Origin: Martinezella lusitana
GTDB lineage: Bacteria > Pseudomonadota > Alphaproteobacteria > Rhizobiales > Rhizobiaceae
Length of the DNA stretch: 64,000 bases
Direction: 5' to 3'
Assembly (NCBI RefSeq): GCF_900094565.1
Contig: NZ_FMAF01000006.1
Location: 1 to 64,000, forward strand
Every line of letters begins with the position of its first letter. Position 1 is the stretch's first letter. The notes below the pieces were generated by a model. The model had not been told where the DNA came from. It made no database searches and saw nothing but the letters and a program-made list of their open reading frames with translations. Of this stretch, positions 17,883-26,767 are shown piece by piece. The translations under genes were made by a program, and so were the position numbers.

Positions 17883-18287
17883 TCAGCCGATCCTAACGAT
17901 CGCAGCCGTGGCAAACGCTGACTTGATCTTGGGAAGCACGAGTTCAGCATCGGCGCCGGCAGCCGCCAACGCCGCCGCCTCGGCAACGCCATGACAACCG
18001 ACATGAGCAAAAACCAGCTCGGACGGGTTCTTCAGGCGGGGCGTCTCCCGCTCCAGCGCGGCCACATTGAAAAAACGCACCGGCAGACGAAAATGCGTGG
18101 CGACCTCGAGGATGGCAGGCTCATCAATGCGCGTATCGATCGAGACGACCGCCAGCAACTGCTCGCTTCCGATTCCAACCTCGTGCAAGGCTCGTTCAGC
18201 AAGCATGCGCACGTCATTCCAGTCCGTGCCGCGCTCGCAGCCCAGACCAAGAACATAGCGGCGGGGGCAGCCGGCATATGTCGTCAT
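17883..18287 (-). CDS. cobE: Cobalamin biosynthesis protein CobE (CbiG C-terminal-like)
   Basis: A 134-aa protein matching the CobE/CbiG-C domain: YVLGLGCERGTDW near the start, then SIDTRIDEPAI and ELVFAHVGCHGVAEAAALAA. It is needed in the aerobic pathway at an early corrin-ring step; the exact chemistry is uncertain. ATG preceded by TGGAGGATT. It is a lone cob gene, divergent from the TSUP permease. Confidence 0.88.
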   Translation of the reverse strand: MTTYAGCPRRYVLGLGCERGTDWNDVRMLAERALHEVGIGSEQLLAVVSIDTRIDEPAILEVATHFRLPVRFFNVAALERETPRLKNPSELVFAHVGCHGVAEAAALAAAGADAELVLPKIKSAFATAAIVRIG

Positions 18288-18446
18288 ACTCAATCCTCCA
18301 GCGGCTGCAATCGACATCACACATCTACCCACCCGTCCCCGACCCGTCAATTTCACCTGGTGTGTCTCGCAGGCAATTGCCTTGGCGCGACCGGAGTGCA
18401 AGAAGGCGCCTTGATTTCATGCCCTAGAGTCCCTGCCTTGCAAGAC

Positions 18447-19223
18447 ATGACATTTCAACTGCTGCTCCTGCTCTTTGCCGCCGCCTTCTTCGCCGGTTTC
18501 GTCGATTCCATCGCCGGCGGCGGTGGGCTGGTCACCGTGCCCGCCATGTTGCTGGCCGGCATTCCACCGCTGCAGACGCTCGGCACCAACAAGGTGCAGT
18601 CGATCTGCGGCGCGGCCTCGGCGACCATCGCCTATGCCCGGCAGGGACATGTGCAGCTTCGCGAACAGCTGCCGATGGCGCTGATGGCCGTGATCGGCGG
18701 CATGCTCGGCGCGATGCTGGCGACCATCATGCCAAGCGACGTGCTGCGCATCACCCTGCCCTTCCTTTTGATCGCCATCGCACTTTACTTCGCCGTCAAG
18801 CCCAGCCTCGGCGATGTCGAGAAGCATCGCCGCATGAGCGCGGGGCTATTCGGCGTAACCCTCGTACCGCTGATCGGCTTCTATGACGGCGCATTCGGGC
18901 CCGGCACCGGTTCATTCCTGATGCTGGCCTTCGTGACCCTCGCGGGTTTTGGCCTGCTGAAGGCAACGGCGCATACGAAGCTGCTCAATTTCGGCTCGAA
19001 TCTCGGCAGCATGATCGTCTTCATCTTTTCCGGCGTCATTCTGTGGAAGGTGGGCCTCATCATGGGGCTTGGCCAATTCCTCGGCGCGCAAGCGGGTTCG
19101 CGGCTGGCCATGCGCATCGGCGCCAGGCTGATCAAGCCATTGCTCGTCGTCGTCTGCATCGCCTTCGCGGTCAAGCTTCTTGCAGACCCGACCCATCCCG
19201 TGCGGATCTGGCTCGGGCTGTAA
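18447..19223 (+). CDS. TSUP-family membrane permease (TauE/SafE)
   Basis: A 258-aa membrane protein with about eight hydrophobic segments. It has the family's N-terminal SIAGGGGLVTVPAML and a matching internal DGAFGPGTGSFLMLAF repeat half. TSUP proteins export sulfite, sulfonates or related anions. No sulfur genes are adjacent, so the substrate is open; a cobalt or anion link to the divergent cobE would be guesswork. The ATG gives the usual family length. Confidence 0.85.
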   Translation: MTFQLLLLLFAAAFFAGFVDSIAGGGGLVTVPAMLLAGIPPLQTLGTNKVQSICGAASATIAYARQGHVQLREQLPMALMAVIGGMLGAMLATIMPSDVLRITLPFLLIAIALYFAVKPSLGDVEKHRRMSAGLFGVTLVPLIGFYDGAFGPGTGSFLMLAFVTLAGFGLLKATAHTKLLNFGSNLGSMIVFIFSGVILWKVGLIMGLGQFLGAQAGSRLAMRIGARLIKPLLVVVCIAFAVKLLADPTHPVRIWLGL

Positions 19224-19325
19224 CAATCGGCATCTTTGATTACCTCCGATGTAATTGATAGTGGTTTGGAGCTCGCCCATGATCGCCCTGCCTGAACGGT
19301 TCAGGCGATCCAAAGGAGTTGACCG

Positions 19326-19691
19326 ATGACCGATGCAACCGCCATTGCCGAACGTTATATTGCCATCTGGAATGAGACGGATTCCGAACGCCGGCGTGCC
19401 CTTATCGCCGAAGCATGGACCGAAAGCTGCAGCTATATCGATCCGCTGATGCGCGCCGGCGACCGCGAGCAGATCCACGCGCTGGTCACGGCAGCGCACG
19501 AGCGCTTCCCGGGCTTCCGCTTCACATTGATCACGGACGGCGACCGCCATGGTGACAATCTCCGCTTCTCCTGGGGCTTCGGCCCGGCTGACGCCGAGCC
19601 GCTGATCAAGGGCACTGATTTCGCCATTCTCGAGGGCGACCGCCTGAAGTCCGTTCACGGCTTCATCGATCAGCTGCCGGTGGCCGCATGA
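19326..19691 (+). CDS. SnoaL/NTF2-like protein
   Basis: A 121-aa alpha+beta barrel protein (ERYIAIWNETDSERRRALI near the start, then WTESCSYIDPLM and FRFTLITDGD). Such proteins bind or isomerise small molecules. Preceded by AAAGGAG. It overlaps the next gene, an XRE regulator, by 4 bp, so the two are co-translated; the regulator may respond to the ligand or product handled here. Confidence 0.82.
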   Translation: MTDATAIAERYIAIWNETDSERRRALIAEAWTESCSYIDPLMRAGDREQIHALVTAAHERFPGFRFTLITDGDRHGDNLRFSWGFGPADAEPLIKGTDFAILEGDRLKSVHGFIDQLPVAA

Positions 19692-20491
19692 TGACGACGG
19701 CCCGCTCTATCGGCGACCATCTGCGCGAATGGCGGCAACGCCGCCGTTTGAGCCAGCTGGAATTCGCCATCGAAGCCGACATCTCACAACGACATCTCAG
19801 CTTCATCGAGAGCGGGCGCTCGCTTCCCAGCCGCGAGATGCTGATGCATCTCGCCGAACGGCTCGGCGTGCCGCTGCGCGAACGCAATCCGATGCTTCTG
19901 GCGGCAGGATTTGCGCCCGTGTTTCCCGAGCGCAAGCTGGACGACCCCGCACTTGCACCGGCATGGCGCGCGATCGATATGCTATTGAAAGGCCACGAGC
20001 CCTTTCCGGCGCTGGCGGTCGACCGTCACTGGACGCTGGTCGCCGCCAACGCCGCAGTCGCGCCACTTCTTGCCGGCATCGCCGATATCTCGCTCGCCAA
20101 TCCACCTGTCAATGTGCTGAGGCTCAGCCTGCATCCGGATGGACTGGCGCCCCGGATCGTCAATCTGCCCGAATGGCGTAACCATCTGTTGGAGCGCTTG
20201 CGCCAACAGACCACCGCGACAGGCGATCCTGTGCTCATAAAATTGCTGCAGGAGCTTTCCGCCTATCCCGCGCCGCCGGCACAGAAATCAGGCTCCTCCG
20301 ACCGAGATTTTGCAGGCATCGCGGTGCCGCTCGAACTCCTCACCGAAGCGGGCCGCCTCGCCTTCATCTCGACAACGACTATCTTCGGAACGCCAGTCGA
20401 CGTGACTCTATCGGAGCTGGCAATCGAATCTTTCTTCCCCGCGGACCCTGAGACCGCCGAATTGCTGAAGACGATGATCCCCAGCAGCTAG
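19688..20491 (+). CDS. XRE-family regulator with MmyB-type ligand domain
   Basis: A 267-aa transcription factor. An N-terminal helix-turn-helix (RRRLSQLEFAIEADISQRHLS, about 18-38, then SFIESGRSLPSREML) is joined to an MmyB-like PAS-fold ligand domain (LAVDRHWTLVAANAA, then SPADPETAELL-like ending). Family members are often regulators of neighbouring oxidoreductases or dehydratases. Coupled to the NTF2-like gene by a 4-bp overlap and convergent with cobO. Confidence 0.87.
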   Translation: MMTTARSIGDHLREWRQRRRLSQLEFAIEADISQRHLSFIESGRSLPSREMLMHLAERLGVPLRERNPMLLAAGFAPVFPERKLDDPALAPAWRAIDMLLKGHEPFPALAVDRHWTLVAANAAVAPLLAGIADISLANPPVNVLRLSLHPDGLAPRIVNLPEWRNHLLERLRQQTTATGDPVLIKLLQELSAYPAPPAQKSGSSDRDFAGIAVPLELLTEAGRLAFISTTTIFGTPVDVTLSELAIESFFPADPETAELLKTMIPSS

Positions 20492-20509
20492 CAGCGGCCT
20501 CGCCGCCGG

Positions 20510-21154
20510 TCAGAATTCGACGCCCGGCTGTCCCTTGATGCCGGAGCGGAACGGATGCTTGATCAGCTCCATCTCTGTGACGAGATCGGCGATCTCGATC
20601 AGCTCTTCCTTGGCATTGCGGCCCGTCAGGACCACATGCGTCATGTAGGGCTTTTCGGCCTTCAGGAATTCCAGCACTTCGTTGATATCGAGATAGTCGT
20701 AGCGTAGCGCGATATTGATCTCGTCCAGCAACACCATCGAGTTACGCTCGTCGCGGATCAGATCCTTGGCCTTTTCCCAGGCCACTCGCGCCGCCGCCAC
20801 GTCGCGGGCGCGATCCTGCGTCTCCCAAGTGAAGCCTTCGCCCATGGTATGAAACTGGCAGACATCGGAAAAATGCTTTTCGATCAGATCGCGCTCGCCG
20901 GTCCACATCGCGCCCTTGATGAACTGAACGACGGCGCAGGGCTTTCCGTGCGCGATATGGCGGAAGATCATGCCGAAAGCGGCTGACGATTTTCCCTTGC
21001 CCTTGCCGGTATGGACGATGATCAAGCCCTTCTCGTCCGTCTTGGTCGCCATGATCTTGTCGCGCGCCGCCTTCTTCTTGGCCATCTTGTCGGCGTGGCG
21101 AGCATCGTCGTTTTTCGGTGCGTCGGGGGCCGTTTCGGCCAATTCGTCGCTCAT
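20510..21154 (-). CDS. cobO: Corrinoid adenosyltransferase CobO (CobA-type)
   Basis: A 214-aa ATP:cob(I)alamin adenosyltransferase of the BtuR/CobA fold. The N-terminal ~40 residues are charged, then the P-loop HTGKGKGKSSAAFG at about 48-61, MVLLDEINIAL and VVLTGRNA. It adenosylates cobyrinic acid diamide or later intermediates. ATG preceded by GGGAG and overlapping the cupin stop by 4 bp. Last gene of the riboswitch-led cobP operon. Confidence 0.94.
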   Translation of the reverse strand: MSDELAETAPDAPKNDDARHADKMAKKKAARDKIMATKTDEKGLIIVHTGKGKGKSSAAFGMIFRHIAHGKPCAVVQFIKGAMWTGERDLIEKHFSDVCQFHTMGEGFTWETQDRARDVAAARVAWEKAKDLIRDERNSMVLLDEINIALRYDYLDINEVLEFLKAEKPYMTHVVLTGRNAKEELIEIADLVTEMELIKHPFRSGIKGQPGVEF

Positions 21155-21750
21155 GGCATTCTCCCTGATATGATCGATTTCTGTGCCAGCGGCCCGCCTC
21201 GCCAGAGGTAGAGCGCCACCAGCGGCAGGCTTTCGGTTCGCATGGCATGGCGGATATTCGAGGGGTGGTGGATGACCTCGCCCGACCAGCGCGGCAGGAA
21301 AGACTGCGCATCCTTGCTCCACAGCGCGCCGTCCGTCAGCGGGATATAGATTTCCTCGGCCTGATGATGATGATCGGGGTAATGCACCCGAGGCCCGAGC
21401 AGCAGGAAGCCGCCGGCCATGTCGTCGCTTGCGAAATGACCGCGCGTGCCGAAGAGTTCGACCCAACCATATCTCTGGAGGAAATCCGCCCCGAAATCGG
21501 CGATGCTGTAGGTCTGAGCCCAATGCAGCATACCGGCGGCGTTGAGAAGACTGTCAAACAAGGCCGCCTCCGCTTCACCGCCCGGCCTGCGCAGCCCGCG
21601 TAGATAGGCAACCACAGGCAGATCGCGCGGCGCAAGCGACCGCTCTTTCATCGACCACTGGAAACCCTCGATGAAATACCTCAGCATCGGATCGCTACGC
21701 GACAAGAGATAGTCGCGGAAGGCCGCCAGAAGGTCCTCGACCGCACTCAC
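21151..21750 (-). CDS. DMSP-lyase-like cupin (DddQ/DddL-type family) inside the cob operon
   Basis: A 199-aa protein with a C-terminal cupin: HYPDHHHQAEEIYIP (about 123-137) gives several His, Glu132/133 and Tyr135, and HHPSNIRH (161-168) gives the second-motif His. The arrangement and length match metal-dependent dimethylsulfoniopropionate lyases and their relatives. The GTG start overlaps the cobN stop (GTGA), with AAGGAGG upstream; its own stop overlaps the cobO start. Strict coupling to cobN and cobO suggests a job in corrin metabolism or cobalt handling rather than DMSP cleavage, but that is inference. True DMSP lyase activity remains possible. Confidence 0.75.
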   Translation of the reverse strand: MSAVEDLLAAFRDYLLSRSDPMLRYFIEGFQWSMKERSLAPRDLPVVAYLRGLRRPGGEAEAALFDSLLNAAGMLHWAQTYSIADFGADFLQRYGWVELFGTRGHFASDDMAGGFLLLGPRVHYPDHHHQAEEIYIPLTDGALWSKDAQSFLPRWSGEVIHHPSNIRHAMRTESLPLVALYLWRGGPLAQKSIISGRMP

Positions 21751-24700
21751 GCCGCAGCCTCCTTGCCCGGTTTCAGGCTTTCCAGATCGAAGCGCGCCGA
21801 ATTGCTCCTCGGCGTCCAAAGATTGCGGTCGATCGCCTCCAGCAGGCGTTCCTTCAACTCGCGCAGTGCCGCCGGGTTCTTCTCCGCCATGAAATCGCGC
21901 ACGCGCTGATCGACGACGAAGGCCTGGTGGACCGCCTCGAAATGATGGCTGCGGACGGCTCCGGTCGTTGCCGCAAACGCGAAGAGATAATCGACGGTCG
22001 CGGCGATCTCGAAGGCACCCTTGTAGCCATGGCGCATGACGCCATCGATCCATTTCGGATTGACGACACGCCCGCGCACCACCCGGCCGATCTCCTCTTC
22101 CAGCGAACGGATGATCGGCTTTTCCGGCCGCGAATGGTCGTTGTGATAGATCGACGGACGAGCACCGGCCAACTGTTCGGCGGCGGCGGCCATGCCGCCC
22201 TCGAATTGATAGTAGTCGTCGCTGTCGAGCAGGTCGTGCTCGCGGTTGTCCTGGTTCTGCACGACCGCCTGGATTGACCGCAATCGTTCCTCGAACACCC
22301 CCCGCTCAGCCCGTCCTTCCTCGCCGGCGCCATAGGCATAGCTACCCCAGACGAGATAGGCTTCGGCCAGATCGGCGCGTCGCTCCCAGCCCTTCTCGTC
22401 GATGAGCGCCTGCAGGCCAGCACCGTAAGCGCCAGGTTTCGAACCGAAGATGCGGTAGCCGGCGCGGCGGCTGGCCGAGGCTGTGTCCAGGCCGGCCGCT
22501 TCGAGCCGCGCGATCTCGCCCCGCATGCGCGCTGCGATCGGATTATCCGTCGCATCCTCATCGAGCGCCCCGACAGCCCGGATCGCCTTGTCGAACAAAG
22601 CGATCTGCTCTGGAAAGGCATCGCGGAAAAAGCCGGAGATGCGAAGGGTGACGTCGACGCGCGGCCGGCGGAGCATTGCAGGCGGGATGATCTCGTAGCC
22701 GGTAACCCGCCGCGAAGTCATATCCCAGACCGGCTTGACGCCGATCAGCGCCAACGCCTGCGCGATATCGTCGCCGCCCGTGCGCATGTTCGATGTGCCC
22801 CAGGCGGTGAGGCCGAAAGAAACGGGCCATTCGCCATGGTCCTGAACATAGCGGCGGATCAAGAGTTCAGCGGATTTCTTGCCAAGTTCATAGGCGGCCG
22901 GCGTCGGCACCGCGCGACTATCGATCGAATAGAAATTCCGCCCGGTCGGCAACACATCCGGCCTGCCGCGCGTCGGTGCGCCTGAGGGGCCGGGTGGAAC
23001 GAAACGCCCGTCGAGACCCTTCATCAAGGCAGCGATCTCCGCATCGCCGCAGGCAAGGATCGATGGCTTAAGCCGGGTTTCGATTTCAGCGAGAACGACG
23101 CTTGTGTGGGGCCAACTCTCGGGACATGCAATCTCGCCGGCAACGAATTTCGCTGCCAGAAGTTCGATGCGCTCGACAGTATCGCCCTGAGTGCGCCAAG
23201 GAGCGTCGAACATGTTGGCCAGAATATCGGGGCGCGCTCGAGTCCATTCGGCGGCCATATCGCAATCCAACGGATCGAATGGCTTTTGCGGCGGGATACC
23301 CCCCCTATCCGCAAATTCCACTTCCTCCAACGCGTCTAGCGCAATCGCCCGCTGCAGGCTCTGATCACCGCCCTTACCCAAACCTCTGGGAACCCGCGCC
23401 AGTGCCACAGTCAAATCCGTCAGCAGCCGTCCAGACGGCGAAACGCCGAAAATATGCAAACCATCACGGATCTGCATTTCCTTGAGGTCGCAGAGATAGG
23501 CGTCGAGCTTGCGCAACGCCTCATCCTCGCCCTCACCCTTGGCGATGCCGGCGTCCTGATCGAGACCGATATCGGCGACAAGATCGAGAATCTGCTTGCG
23601 CAGCAGACGGACACGACGCGGGTCGCCGCCCGATGCCTCGTAATATTCATCGACGAGCGCTTCCAGATCCTTCAACGGACCGTAGCTCTCGGCGCGCGTC
23701 AGCGGCGGCGTCAGGTGGTCGATGATCACAGCGCTGGTGCGGCGCTTGGCCTGCGTGCCCTCGCCGGGATCGTTGACGATGAACGGATAGAGGTTGGGCG
23801 TAGGCCCGAGGATCGCCTCGGGATAGCAGTTTTCCGACAATGCCAGCGCCTTACCCGGCAGCCATTCGAGATTGCCATGCTTGCCCATGTGGATGACGGC
23901 ATGCGCATCGAAGGATCCGCGCAGAAAGGCATAGAAGGCGAGATAGCCGTGCGGCGGAACGAGATCTGGAGAATGATAGCTCTCCTTCGGATCGATATTG
24001 TAGCCGCGCGCCGGCTGGATGCCGACAAGCACATTACCAAAACGGGTGAACGGCAGGGCAAAGGCGCCCTCGCGCGCATAAGGATCCGCCTCGGGATCAC
24101 CCCAGCGTGTCGTAATCTCATCCTGAATCCGTTCAGGAAGAGACGAGAAGAAATCCCTGTATTCGCTAAAGGAAAGCCTCTCGCGAACCAGTCTACCATC
24201 ATGGCCGGAATTTGTGGGACCATCCGCCAAGTGTCGCATCAGCGCGTCGCCATCGGCTGGCACCCCAGCGACAGGATAGCCTGCCGCCTGCATCGCTCTC
24301 AAAACCTCGATCGTACCGGCGGGGGTGTCCAATCCGACGCCATTGCCCAGACGGCCATCGCGGTTCGGGTAATTCGCCATGACAAGCGCGACGCGACGAT
24401 CCCTCGGCTGTGTATTGCGTAACCGTGCCCAGTTTGCAGCCAGCCGCGCCGTATAGCGCATACGATCGCCAAGCGGTTCGCTGGCGACGATATTGGCCTC
24501 GACACGCTCGTCGTAACGCGCCGCCGCCTTGAACGACACGGCGCGGGCAAGCACACGCCCGTCGACTTCCGGCAGCGCGACATTCATGCCGAGATCGCGC
24601 GCCGAAAGCCCCTGCGACGATGCCTCCCAGGCTTCCTTGGACGAAGCCGAAAGGATTGCCTGCAGGACGATCGCCTCGCCTGTTTCGAGAACCGTCGGTT

Positions 24701-25703
24701 GACGGTCTGCGCCAGGCGCGGAAACTGCAAAGCCTGTCGTGTTGACGACGACATCCGGCTTCAGCTCGGCAAAAACGCTCTCCAGAATGCCGACGGATAC
24801 CGCATCCTTCAAACTATAGGCGAACACCGGCAACGGCCGCATACCCTCTGCGATGAGTGCTTGCATCATGGCTTCGACAGGCCTGGTTTCGCCGCTCTGG
24901 ACGAGAGCGCGATAGAAGGAGATGGCGACAGTCGGAACTTTGAGGTCCGCCAACTGCTCCGCTCCCTGTAACGCCCCCTCACCCGGCGCTCCTTCGATAA
25001 ACTCAGGGGCGCCACCCTCTCCCCGCTGGGGCGAGGGTAATACTGCACCCTCGACTTCCGCCTTCTCCCCCCGGGGAGAAGGTGCCCGAAGGGCGGATGA
25101 GGGGGTGCTTCCACACGACGTAGAAACACTCCTCCACTCCTCGATCCCAATCGCACCCCTGCCCGGCCACCAGATCCCGGCCTTCATCAAGGGTGCGGCC
25201 GGCATCGGCTTTTCCGCCCCTGACAGCATCGCCTCGGCATAGGCGAGAAACGCCCTGGAGTTCGCCTCCCCGCCCTCGATCAAATAGGACCAGAGCGCAT
25301 TGAGATCATCGAGCGCGACATTGGAAAAGGGCGTCAGCCCTGGATCGGGTTTCGAATCTCCCGGCAGCACGGCGATCGCCGCACCCTGACGCGCAGCACA
25401 AGCATGCAGCGCCTCCAGTGCATAGTGGAAATAGCTCGCACCTCCGAGCGCTCGCACGACGATCAGCTTCGCATGCCGCGCGGTGCGCTCGATATAGGTA
25501 TCGACCGACATCGGATGCTTGAGGCTCATCAGGCTCGCAAGCCGCAGAGAACAGCTGCCCTCGCCTTGCCCGCGAGCCGCGGCTATCGCCGCAAGCTCGG
25601 TATCGGCCGCCGACAGGAAGAGGATATCGCCCGGCGACTGGCCGAGATCGATCGCCTCGTCGCCGTCACTGATCGTTCCCTTCTGGGCTAGGAGGAGATG
25701 CAT
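21747..25703 (-). CDS. cobN: Cobaltochelatase subunit CobN with in-frame repeat insertion
   Basis: Large subunit of the ATP-dependent aerobic cobalt chelatase (with CobS and CobT, not in this window), 1318 aa. Family segments are clear, for example MGKHGNLEWLPGKALALSE and GRNFYSIDSRAVPTPAA. Characterised CobN proteins are about 1275 aa. The excess is explained by a Pro/Gly/Glu-rich stretch at about residues 200-243 encoded by a 132-bp palindromic repeat read in frame. No stop is introduced, so the protein is probably functional with a surface insertion. It follows cobW by 9 bp and is coupled to the cupin gene by an overlapping stop/start. Confidence 0.93.
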   Translation of the reverse strand: MHLLLAQKGTISDGDEAIDLGQSPGDILFLSAADTELAAIAAARGQGEGSCSLRLASLMSLKHPMSVDTYIERTARHAKLIVVRALGGASYFHYALEALHACAARQGAAIAVLPGDSKPDPGLTPFSNVALDDLNALWSYLIEGGEANSRAFLAYAEAMLSGAEKPMPAAPLMKAGIWWPGRGAIGIEEWRSVSTSCGSTPSSALRAPSPRGEKAEVEGAVLPSPQRGEGGAPEFIEGAPGEGALQGAEQLADLKVPTVAISFYRALVQSGETRPVEAMMQALIAEGMRPLPVFAYSLKDAVSVGILESVFAELKPDVVVNTTGFAVSAPGADRQPTVLETGEAIVLQAILSASSKEAWEASSQGLSARDLGMNVALPEVDGRVLARAVSFKAAARYDERVEANIVASEPLGDRMRYTARLAANWARLRNTQPRDRRVALVMANYPNRDGRLGNGVGLDTPAGTIEVLRAMQAAGYPVAGVPADGDALMRHLADGPTNSGHDGRLVRERLSFSEYRDFFSSLPERIQDEITTRWGDPEADPYAREGAFALPFTRFGNVLVGIQPARGYNIDPKESYHSPDLVPPHGYLAFYAFLRGSFDAHAVIHMGKHGNLEWLPGKALALSENCYPEAILGPTPNLYPFIVNDPGEGTQAKRRTSAVIIDHLTPPLTRAESYGPLKDLEALVDEYYEASGGDPRRVRLLRKQILDLVADIGLDQDAGIAKGEGEDEALRKLDAYLCDLKEMQIRDGLHIFGVSPSGRLLTDLTVALARVPRGLGKGGDQSLQRAIALDALEEVEFADRGGIPPQKPFDPLDCDMAAEWTRARPDILANMFDAPWRTQGDTVERIELLAAKFVAGEIACPESWPHTSVVLAEIETRLKPSILACGDAEIAALMKGLDGRFVPPGPSGAPTRGRPDVLPTGRNFYSIDSRAVPTPAAYELGKKSAELLIRRYVQDHGEWPVSFGLTAWGTSNMRTGGDDIAQALALIGVKPVWDMTSRRVTGYEIIPPAMLRRPRVDVTLRISGFFRDAFPEQIALFDKAIRAVGALDEDATDNPIAARMRGEIARLEAAGLDTASASRRAGYRIFGSKPGAYGAGLQALIDEKGWERRADLAEAYLVWGSYAYGAGEEGRAERGVFEERLRSIQAVVQNQDNREHDLLDSDDYYQFEGGMAAAAEQLAGARPSIYHNDHSRPEKPIIRSLEEEIGRVVRGRVVNPKWIDGVMRHGYKGAFEIAATVDYLFAFAATTGAVRSHHFEAVHQAFVVDQRVRDFMAEKNPAALRELKERLLEAIDRNLWTPRSNSARFDLESLKPGKEAAA
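24974..25105. repeat. 132-bp palindromic repeat inserted in frame in cobN
   Basis: It is bounded by CCCCCTCA and TGAGGGGG and contains nested palindromes: CCCTCTCCCCGCTGGGGCGA with its complement, CCTTCTCCCCCCGGGGAGAA, and GTGCCCGAAGGGC. This is the CTCATCCGCCCTTCGGGCAC / CTTCTCCCC type of repeat, common between genes in alphaproteobacteria. Its length is exactly 44 codons and it adds a low-complexity Ser/Pro/Gly/Glu segment to CobN. Confidence 0.75.
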
Positions 25704-25712
25704 GACTTTGCC

Positions 25713-26762
25713 TTAGACCAGCGCTTCGATCGCCTTGCGCACGATCCCTTCGTCCATCTCGTGCAGACCGATGACAACCAGCCGCGTCGCGCGCTCCTCG
25801 CCGGGCGCCCAGGTACGGTCGAAATAGTTGTCGATGCGGCTGCCGACGGCCTGTACCTGCAAGCGCATCGGCTTGCCGGGCACATCGACAAAACCCTTGA
25901 GACGCAGGATATCATGTTCGGAAATGACGCTCTTCAGCGCTTCGATGAAGGCGTTCGGGTCGGCAATGGGGCCAAGCTCGACGACGAAGCTGTCGAATTC
26001 GTCGTGATCATGTGGTGTGCCGTCTTCGTGTTCCAACTCATGGTGCGATTTGCGGTTGACGATATCACCTTCGGTACCGATGCCGAGGCCGAGCAGAATG
26101 GCTGCCGGCACGTCGCCGTTCTTCGCCTCGATGATCGTCGGCTTGCGGACGGTGCGTGACGCGACTTCCGCACGCACGCGGCCAAGGCCGGCGACGTCGA
26201 TCAGGTCGGTCTTGTTGAGAACGATCAGATCGGCGCAGGTCAGCTGGTCCTCGAACAGTTCCTCGATCGGGCTTTCGTGATCGAGCGAATCGTCCTCGAC
26301 ACGACGGGCTTCGACGGCATCATGATCGTCGGCAAAGCGGCCTGCGGCGACGGCGGCGCTGTCGACCACGGTGATGACGCCATCGACGGTGACATGCGTG
26401 CGGATGTCAGGCCAGTTGAAGGCAGCGACCAGCGGCTGCGGCAGCGCCAGACCGGAGGTCTCGATGATGATATGGTCGGGACGCGCGTCACGCTCCAAAA
26501 GCTTGGTCATGGTCGGGATGAAATCGTCGGCGACGGTGCAGCAGATGCAGCCATTGGTCAGCTCGATGATGTCGTCCTCGGTGCAGTTCTCCGCGCCGCA
26601 GCCCTTGAGCACGTCGCCGTCGACACCCAGATCACCGAACTCGTTGATGATGAGGGCGATCTTCCTGCCGCCGGCATTCTGCAACAGGTTGCGAATCATC
26701 GTTGTCTTGCCGGCTCCCAGAAAGCCGGTGATGACGGTGGCGGGAATCTTTGCCTGGTTCAT
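25713..26762 (-). CDS. cobW: Cobalamin biosynthesis GTPase CobW
   Basis: A 349-aa COG0523 G3E GTPase: P-loop GFLGAGKTT at 13-21, metal motif GCICC at 71-75, ETSGLALP and LNKTDLID, then a His/acid-rich stretch (HHELEHEDGTPHDHDEF) and a CobW C-terminal domain. Thought to supply Co(II) to the CobNST chelatase. ATG preceded by AAGGG and 5 bp after the cobP stop; cobN follows 9 bp on. Compare the Zur-linked paralogue at 3629. Confidence 0.94.
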   Translation of the reverse strand: MNQAKIPATVITGFLGAGKTTMIRNLLQNAGGRKIALIINEFGDLGVDGDVLKGCGAENCTEDDIIELTNGCICCTVADDFIPTMTKLLERDARPDHIIIETSGLALPQPLVAAFNWPDIRTHVTVDGVITVVDSAAVAAGRFADDHDAVEARRVEDDSLDHESPIEELFEDQLTCADLIVLNKTDLIDVAGLGRVRAEVASRTVRKPTIIEAKNGDVPAAILLGLGIGTEGDIVNRKSHHELEHEDGTPHDHDEFDSFVVELGPIADPNAFIEALKSVISEHDILRLKGFVDVPGKPMRLQVQAVGSRIDNYFDRTWAPGEERATRLVVIGLHEMDEGIVRKAIEALV

Positions 26763-26767
26763 GTGGA

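Noticed and set aside
21751..22053. N-terminal extension of the cupin gene into cobN
   Set aside because: The extra ~100 codons overlap cobN out of frame. The GTG overlapping the cobN stop, with AAGGAGG, gives the family length.
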